Shown here piece after piece: positions 57,098 to 64,000 of a DNA stretch of 64,000 nt (within the stretch, counting starts at the first letter, position 1; every line of letters begins with the position of its first letter). The notes beneath the pieces are model-generated. The model had not been told where the DNA came from. It made no database searches and was given only the letters and a program-made list of their open reading frames with translations. The stretch spans positions 5,704,001-5,768,000 of the forward strand of contig JYIP02000001.1 of the NCBI GenBank assembly GCA_001051155.2, in the 5' to 3' direction. The stretch comes from Chrysoporthe austroafricana (lineage: Eukaryota > Ascomycota > Sordariomycetes > Diaporthales > Cryphonectriaceae). The position numbers were made by a program, and so were the translations under genes.

Positions 57098-57890
57098 TCA
57101 AGTAATCAAGCACCAGAGCCCAAGATCTCCATCATGCATCTTTTCTCGGTTCTTTCTTGGCCTGCATGACCCTCTTGCTGCCGCCGCTACGGCATAGTCC
57201 CTCGCCGGCTCGCTCCGACTCTGCCTGAAGTCCGCGATGTGCGCTGGCACCGGCATCTGCTCCCTCCAGACACTCATGTCACCGTTCTCAGACTCAGAAG
57301 ACGGTGTTTTGGTGCAAATCTTGGCGCTGCCCGTCCGAGTCCCATCACGTAGCACACTCGTGCTCGCCAGTTCCGACTTGGCCAGGGGAAGTACGACGTT
57401 GTCCCGCGTGCCTGGAAGCACCGAGTTGGTAGTCTCTCCTATGGCCCACTGCTTCCCCTCGTCATCCTCCACTAGATTGGCGTGCCCGAAGACCACGCCC
57501 GAGAGGTAGTTGTACACATGCCCGTTAGGCGTTAAGGTCAGCACGAGGTAATTACGCAGCTGGCGGCCACTGAGTGTGGCCGCCAGGGCGGGTCATTCTT
57601 GTTCTCCGCGGACGAAAATGGAAACGTCTCCAATACACTGGCAGGGCTGCTACCGCTCCGGGTGATCCGAGACAGCCTCATGAGGCGATTTGAGATGTAG
57701 CCGTGGAGATACAGCTTCAACGCGTCCCCGGTATCCGTGCTCGGTCTGGAGAGCGAGCGCATGAATCCTATCCCTGGGAGGATCACTGGAAGACTGTGTC
57801 CTGGTCAGCCTCTAGGTTTGTGCGGACAATTTTGGCTCCTCACCTCTGGCATCGAACCTCGTTGGGATACGCCAGGGTCACAGAAGGCAT
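57098..57890 (-). pseudogene. Broken gene of PPOX-like FMN-binding split-barrel family
   Basis: Pieces of one protein lie in order on the minus strand but in different frames. At 57890 a start gives MPSVTLAYPNEVRCQR, which matches the N-terminus of the family. The next conserved part starts only at about 57786 (VILPGIGFMRSLSRPSTDTG, then LKLYLHGYISNRLMRLSRI), so about 30 residues expected between them are missing and no splice gives the right phase. Near 57540 the frame shifts between VAASCVIT and LVLTLTPNGHVYNYL, consistent with loss of one base in ATTACCTCGTG. The last frame keeps WAIGETTNSVLPGTRDN and GSAKICTKTP. No in-frame stops occur within the pieces, so the decay looks recent. Assembly error is an alternative for the single-base shift but not for the missing block. 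Confidence 0.7.
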
Positions 57891-59957
57891 CTCATCTACA
57901 CCAGACCTGGCCTAGGGTTGATGTCTTAAGTTGGGACCGGCTGCTGGCTGGAGGGCGTTCTGCTTCAAGGGCGGTCTGACTGCGAATGGTAGCCAGGAGT
58001 TGACTAGACCGAGGACATACTATGTACGCTGCGCATAAAATCCCAAGACAGCGTGCCCGGTCTGACTCGGACTGGACCGGGCCGGGACAAGATGGTAGGC
58101 TAGTCCATGAGCAGATCATATGCTCACCTAGATATACTTTTGAGGACGGTGACCAGTGCACAGCATCGGACCACTTTGCAGTCCAGGCAGAGTTCAACGG
58201 GAAGTCGTCGCGGGGCGTGCCGTGCTAAGGGTCCAGATGGTCTAAGCCATTTCTGGAGAAGAGTACAGCTCGCGTCTCTGAGCTCGCCCGCCCGTGCACG
58301 TATTTTCACCAAAACGTAGAAGGCCAACGAGAGGCCAATGCTGATGCCGACCATACTGAGTAGTAGGCAGCCAAAAGCAGCAGGGAGTTGTCGAGAGATC
58401 CAGGGCAGATCAGGCTAGGCGAGACGACAACCCGGTACCACAGCACGCAGGACTCTCGAATTAGGATACTGGAAGCGCGCGGGTGGGGTCTGGACTGTCT
58501 CATCCCTCGTCGTCCCATGGCCCCCCACCGCCCCTACGTTTTATGCCTTGCTCCCTTATCACACCTCGTCTCCTCGTCTGCCAAAGATATACTCAGTACT
58601 CTCCCCTTTCCCACCCGCCTCTTCATCGACCCCAGTGTCCCTGCTCGGAAGACCACCCGAGAGCCTGTGGGGGCGGCATGCTTGTCCAGAACTCAAATTA
58701 CATAGTACTATGGTACGAAGTAACTCCCCGCGACAACCCAATCTAACCAACCAAGATGTGACCTATCCAGATCGCTGGAGCTGCTCCTGCTACCTACCTG
58801 CATGCCTACCTGCCTACGTACCTGGGCCAGGTGCAGGCACTACTCCGTCGACCTCGCGGCAGTTGAAACCATTGGCTGTGCAATCTCGACTCGACTGAAG
58901 ACCAAGAGACCCTCTGGGACGCGACTATTGTTTCAATGTCCAGTCCTCTCCTGTAGCTGCTGCCCTGGCGGCCTGCCAGCACAGCACAGGCTGTCGACGA
59001 CAGAGGCCCAGCTAGCGCCTACGATGCTCTTCACACCCTCTCCGCCTCTCCTTTCGATCGCGCCCAGACCTGCATGTCGCACGTGTCGCCAGTGTTCTCT
59101 CCCTGCTCTCTGCTTGGCTGGATGTCCGTGCTCATACTTCCGTCCTGCTCAGGATGCCCGGACCGGCGTCTCCCTGATGAGCATCGGCATCGTGGATCTA
59201 GCACCGCTCTCGGCGCTCAGGAGTGCCATAGACACGGCCTGGGTTCGCGCTCTCCATTTCCGTCCCGATCACACGGGCCCCATGCAAGGGAGATCATCTA
59301 CGATTCCTCGGTTATGGCTCGCCTTGGGGCGGCTCGACGTCGTGCTGCTGCTTTGTGACATCTTCGGTTTCAAGTGAAACACCATTCGGCGGGGCCACGA
59401 TGCAACCCCGGCAGCCTTGGCACGCGTAGCCTCGCTGGTCCCTGGCCCCCGTCCGGTATGACAGCTGCTCGCACCAATCATCCGGTGCTTCCTGGGTGAG
59501 CTGCTTCGGCTCCATGTCCCTTTTGGCTGTCTCCAGCAGCCGCGGTTTGAGGACTTCCCACCATCTCTCTGTCGGGACACCCTCCGCATCGCGACGGTGG
59601 GCCTGAGCTGGAGGGGTGCGCCCGCTGAGGTTTCTCGATCTTCTGCCGCGGACGTCCCGTTCCTGGTGCCGCCTGCCTCAGGCTGTGTTGGCATTGGGTC
59701 TATCTCCGTGATCCCAGCTCGTTTGCCTCCTCTCCTCTCTTTCATCCCTTCACGATGCCGGAGCATTGTCTCTACCGACAATCGACGGAGGTGGAATACT
59801 CGAGCACGGTCTGCGTGTCCATGTGATACCCATGCCCTTCATGATCACGACATGATGAAGTGTTTACCTTGTCCCTCATAAGTTTGCTTTCACTGAATTT
59901 CCCATTGATTGGGCTGGCTTCTCTATTCTCTGTTCCCCGCCATCTGGCGTCGCCGTC
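57891..59957. other. Intergenic, about 2 kb
   Basis: Holds the promoter and probably a long leader of the multi-TM gene on the + strand. Short frames only; no family similarity, repeat or RNA gene was seen. Confidence 0.45.
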
Positions 59958-62900
59958 ATGGCGATTCCTGGATCAACCTCGGCGCTCATCGCCGCCTTCA
60001 CCTTGTCAGTAGACCCTCCCGGCGAATGTGGTCCAGGTTCGGGGAGGAGGAACGGCGATACTAACCAGCGGGGCACAGTGGCATCGTTTTCAACGCGGCG
60101 TCGGCGGCTCTGTTCCTCAATGTCAAGGGCCATGGCTCGTCGGTCTTCCGGGACAGCAAGAGGCTGGTCCTCGTTCTTTTCCTTCTCGGCGCCGCTCTGT
60201 GGGCGCAGATCGACTTCTTCACCACACTAATCGATCCGACCGGGACGCAGTTATGTCAGATCGGCGTAATATTTACGACGGGCTTCGACCAACTGGCACG
60301 ATTTTCCATTGAACAGTTCCTGCTCTGGGTCATATATGATGGTGCGAGGCCGTCGACGGGGCAATATATTGTTCAAGGCGCCCTGGCTGGCCGATTCGTG
60401 CTGGGCGCCGTCTTTGTCGGATTCTCGAGACCTCAGTTCGACACCGTCTGTGTGCCGTTATCGTCGATTTTCACTATCGCCGTCCTCGTCGTAGCAGCGG
60501 ACGCGATAATCCTCATGGCCTTGGCCGGCTTGGCCGTCTCAAGCGGAGGTCTCGGAAAGATGCAAGATGGTGGCCAACAGGCAAGCCGGGCCAAGGCTGT
60601 GACGGTGTTGCTTGTTGGGTTAGGCATATGGCTAGCGGTCAGTCCTGTCGCGACCTCGAACTATGTCAACATTTGTCACTGACGTATACATACTGCAGAC
60701 CAGCGTGGTCATGCTGCTGGGAATCGGCTCAATCGACTACCTCTTCAGAAGCAGCTTACCTGCAAGCGGGCTCGCCATCTTGATTCGTAAGTCGGAATCT
60801 CGTTCAAGTGTTCTATTGAGAGGCGGGAAACAACTCACTGACTGGCATAGTCATTGTGACTGCGATCTCGGCCTCACTCGTGGCCCCAGACCGGAGCGAT
60901 CGAGAACGGAGGATGCCTGAAGCCCCTTCACCGCGGCTCATCACCAGGGCTCGGTCCTCTTCTACCTCAGCTTCCAATGATTACTTACCCCCGAGTCGAT
61001 ACGAGGATCTGAAGGCGGAGCAGGTCAACTCAATGACTGCCTTTGTTCAACCCAGGGAGGTACCGATGCCGGGTCAGTCACGGGGTCTACAGCCCACAAT
61101 GTCCAGGGAAGTGCAAGGATTTGACGGACTGCCCGTCCGGGGTCAACTATTTCCTCCTCTACGAGCAGACGAGGCGCCTGTCGAGCGAGTGTCCGAAAAT
61201 AGTGTGAAGTCTTTGTTCAGCCCCAGCAAGGCACCAGCGAGAGCAATCACAGTGGGGAAGTTGGCGATCTCAAACCCTGTCCTCCAACAGGGTGGCACCA
61301 ACCCGCTTGACAAGGTGGCCACAACTGATCTAGCGACAGCCGCTCAAATAGAGAGGGAGAGGAGGATATTGATGGCCACACAAGACTCCTCAGCTTCACC
61401 TGTCAGGCCTGATACAAGCGTCAGTCCGGAGAGCGGCCTCGCACGGGCGACGTCCGTCGTACGGAAGGAGACAATTGCTTCAATGACCCAGCTTAGGGAG
61501 ATGGAAGCTGCCAGGTTAGAAGTCGCCTCCACTACGGGCGCTCAGCTATCGCCTGCCAGCGATGAGCTTCGGAGGAGATCACCAAAGCCCAGCCCAGGAA
61601 CTTCTTCGCCCGCAAGCTCTTCGATGGTACGCGCCACGGCTCGTACCCCTTCTCCACCTCTCAAGTCCGCAGCTCGGGCCCTGCCTCGACAGGACAGCCA
61701 GCGCGGTATCGCCAAGCCGATGATTAGGCCTTCTCGTCAGCTGCCACCATCACCTGAACCAGAACCTCAGCCGCTGAAGACTCCGTTGCAGCAACGCCCT
61801 GTGACTGGTCTCCCTCTGAATCCGAGATCAGCGTCGGTCCGAAGGGCAGCAGCGGAGGCAGGGTCGACGAGACAGGAGAAGGTCATGTTTGTGAACAACA
61901 TTGTCTACGACGACCCAGACTTCGTTGCCAGTGTCATGGACGATGCGAAGGACCGTGGCATCAAGACTACTGTGCCTGCTCCCCTCAAAATCGCAGTACC
62001 GGCGACGAACGAACAGGCTGTACCCTCATCGCAAGCCCCGCGCTCTGCACTTTCTGTGGTCCATCGTCCGAGGCCAATCCCTCGCAAGAATATTGACTCT
62101 GAAGAAGACGGGATTTTCTCCCCACCCAAGGGCCACAGAAAATCCAGATCTGCGGGCAACTTGCTGCAGAGGAAGTCTATCCTGCAGTCTAACCCAGGCA
62201 GCCCAACAGCACTACCTCCACTTCCTCCACCGCCGCAATCAGCGAAAGAGGACCGGCCCCACCCTAACGACACGAAGAGTATGACATTCAACGAGAGGGT
62301 CGAATTCTTCTTCCCTGCACCCAAATCCGGTCCGGCGGATCGATATCAACGTAGATCATCGGTTGGCAACGTACAAACTTCATTCATGGACGACTCACCC
62401 ACTTTGGCGGACACCGAAGCTCGCGATGCTCTGTCTAGGGATTCAAAGAGGACCATGACCTCGGTGCGGACGCGCAGCATCTTCGGCGAGCAAGACCGAG
62501 GGTCACAGAGAGGGGTGTCTTACGCGACCTATCAAAGCTTCATCGATGACGCGGGAGAAGGCGGTGCTGAGGAGACTTCTGGAGGGGATACCGGCATGGT
62601 TTACAATGGCCGGCGAGCTTCGTCACCAGTACTGCCAATTTTTGCAGATGTCAAGTCAGCATCGACAACGATGACTTTCGACGAGGTGGCGACCAACATG
62701 GACTCGGTCTATTCTCCTCTGCCTATTCAACAGATTGGACTGACTGTCCATCAAGCTCGTGCTATCGAGGTCGTCAACCCAAACAGGCTACCTGATCATC
62801 GGGCCGTCTCAGCTGTGACAAACAGCGAGGAAATGACTATTATGCTGGATACATCCGTGGCGCGAGAATTCCAGCAGGGTCAGGCCCCGGATGGTTCAAG

Positions 62901-64000
62901 GTCGCCTATCGATGATGGAAGCCCTGTCGAAGAGACAACATCTACAAGATCGTCAGGCCCATGGCATCGTCGGGTTGGTGAAGAGACGCTTAGCTTCTCC
63001 GTCCTCTCTGACAAGCGGGGCTCAAGGAGAGGGCCTCCTCCACAACCATTGGTCTTGAGTGACAAACCGACACCGGCCAAGCAGGCGTCGATAATTCAAG
63101 CTGCAGAACCCTCGCCATTACCGTCCCCCGATGAGGCCTTGAAAATGATCCAAGCCCAGTTAAAGAAGTATGAGCAGGTAGATCGGGGATCTGTCGAAAG
63201 CCCGGGCCGACAGGCACTTTTGAATGAATTGGAGGCGGAGATGGGCATGCAAGAAACACGATGGCTTGGTATGCAACACGAGTTCTCTCGAGACTCACTT
63301 TCAACCCTTGCCATATCCCCCTCGGTCGAATCCCGTCGCAATTCTGCAGCTGTTGAGCCACCCTCGGAAGAGGGCCTATCCAGAGAATCGTCTACTCGCT
63401 CAAATGCGGTCTCAGATTCGAGAACTTCGCGCCGGGCACGTCTAGCAAGCCTCATGTCCGAAAGGTCATCCGTCAACTCGATGGATGGCGTGCCTCCCGG
63501 CAGTCGGGCGACCTTGTGGCAGAAGAAATTGGCTGAGGCCCACCAGGAATTCATGCAGAGCACGCAAGACCCAAGCCACAACTCCAGCAGAAACTTCCTG
63601 GCTCTCTCGGCCCAACTAAGCAGCCCAACGCCACCTGACTCGGATGAGTCTGAGACAGAGATCGGAATTAGTCGCAACATCGCGGCTATTCTGAAAGTTC
63701 GGTCAAAGGAGGAGACGGCTATGAAGGGTCTTTGGACAGCACCAGAAGCCCCGGAGGTTCGCGATGGCTTGATGTGGGTGAGGCCCGAGAAGCCGTACTA
63801 CGTGCCTGTTGTCGAGCCAAGTCTCCCTGGTCTCTCTGTTCGTCCTGCGAAGAGGAAGGAGAACACGGCCTTGACTATCGGCAGCAATCAACTCTGGCAG
63901 AAGCCCGCTTCGGAGGTGACACTGAACTCCTCTGGGCTTTGGAACTCTGCATTTGGACCTCAGAAGCCGGAAGAAGCCATTGTTCTTCCATCTGAACCAA
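59958..64000 (+). CDS. Multi-TM protein with very long disordered cytosolic tail (partial, runs off right edge)
   Basis: Exons 59958-60004, 60079-60637, 60699-60786 and 60851 to beyond 64000; at least 1,281 residues are in the window with no stop. The introns have GTCAGT, GTCAGT and GTAAGT donors; the joins give AAFTFGIVFNAASAALFL, WLATSVVMLLG and ILIVIVTAISASLVAPD. About seven hydrophobic segments lie in residues 1-245 (for example RLVLVLFLLGAALWAQI and IFTIAVLVVAADAIILMALA), ending with a basic stop-transfer stretch (DRSDRERR). The remaining 1,000+ residues are Ser/Pro/Thr-rich and low in hydrophobics, with short motifs such as MFVNNIVYDDPDFVASVM, MTFNERVEFFFPAPKS, LLNELEAEMGMQETRWLG and LWQKKLAEAHQEFM that look conserved. 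I recognise no named family. A scaffold or sensor role is possible, but inferred only from layout. Confidence 0.82.

Overview
The window is eukaryotic nuclear DNA from a filamentous ascomycete, most like a Sordariomycete. Coding DNA is strongly GC-rich at third codon positions. Genes carry 0-4 short introns (about 53-130 nt, with one of 586 nt) with GTRAGT-type donors and YAG acceptors. Every recognised protein has the form known from filamentous fungi. There is no rRNA, no CRISPR array, no intact transposon, and no tRNA I could support. Spliced coordinates below were built by hand; an exon join was accepted only where it restored a family-conserved sequence and kept the frame.

Layout. 0.3-3.3 kb: Kha1-type cation/proton antiporter (+). 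4.0-5.4 kb: Rad10/ERCC1 repair nuclease subunit (-), tail to tail with it. 5.9 kb: 7-bp minisatellite. 6.4-7.6 kb: conserved fungal protein of unknown function (-). 7.6-10.6 kb: no gene. 10.6-12.1 kb: GDP-mannose pyrophosphorylase (-). 14.9-15.9 kb: small single-dsRBD protein (-). 15.9-22.1 kb: gene-poor, with two weak candidate ORFs. 22.2-24.0 kb: protein farnesyltransferase beta subunit (-). 24.0-29.7 kb: gene-poor. 29.7-32.3 kb: zinc-cluster transcription factor (+). 35.3-36.0 kb: three-unit polyubiquitin (+). 36.8-39.0 kb: Etp1/BRAP2-type RING-UBP protein (+). 40.1-42.5 kb: Sct1/Gpt2 glycerol-3-phosphate acyltransferase (+). 43.4-44.5 kb: Apd1/Aim32 sucrase-ferredoxin-like Fe-S protein (+). 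44.8-45.7 kb: unresolved multi-exon gene, possibly secreted (-). 46.7-48.6 kb: 14-TM MFS exporter (-). 49.8-51.8 kb: NRAMP metal transporter (-). 52.9-53.7 kb: Opi3-type phospholipid methyltransferase (-). 54.3-56.2 kb: membrane protein with a spermidine-synthase-like domain (+). 57.1-57.9 kb: broken PPOX-like FMN-binding gene (-). 60.0 kb to the right edge: multi-TM protein with a very long disordered tail (+), cut off by the window.

Functionally this is mostly conserved housekeeping: ion and metal transport, glycerolipid synthesis (Gpt2/Sct1 step and Opi3 step), mannosylation precursor supply, prenylation, ubiquitin supply and ubiquitin ligation, DNA repair. The genes do not form one pathway or a secondary-metabolite cluster. 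The most unusual points are a ubiquitin-interacting-motif-like segment in the tail of the Rad10 homologue, stop-free 3n introns in two genes, tiny 7-nt and 17-nt coding exons, the single-dsRBD mini-protein, and a recently broken PPOX-like gene. I found no convincing evidence for a wholly new multi-gene system.
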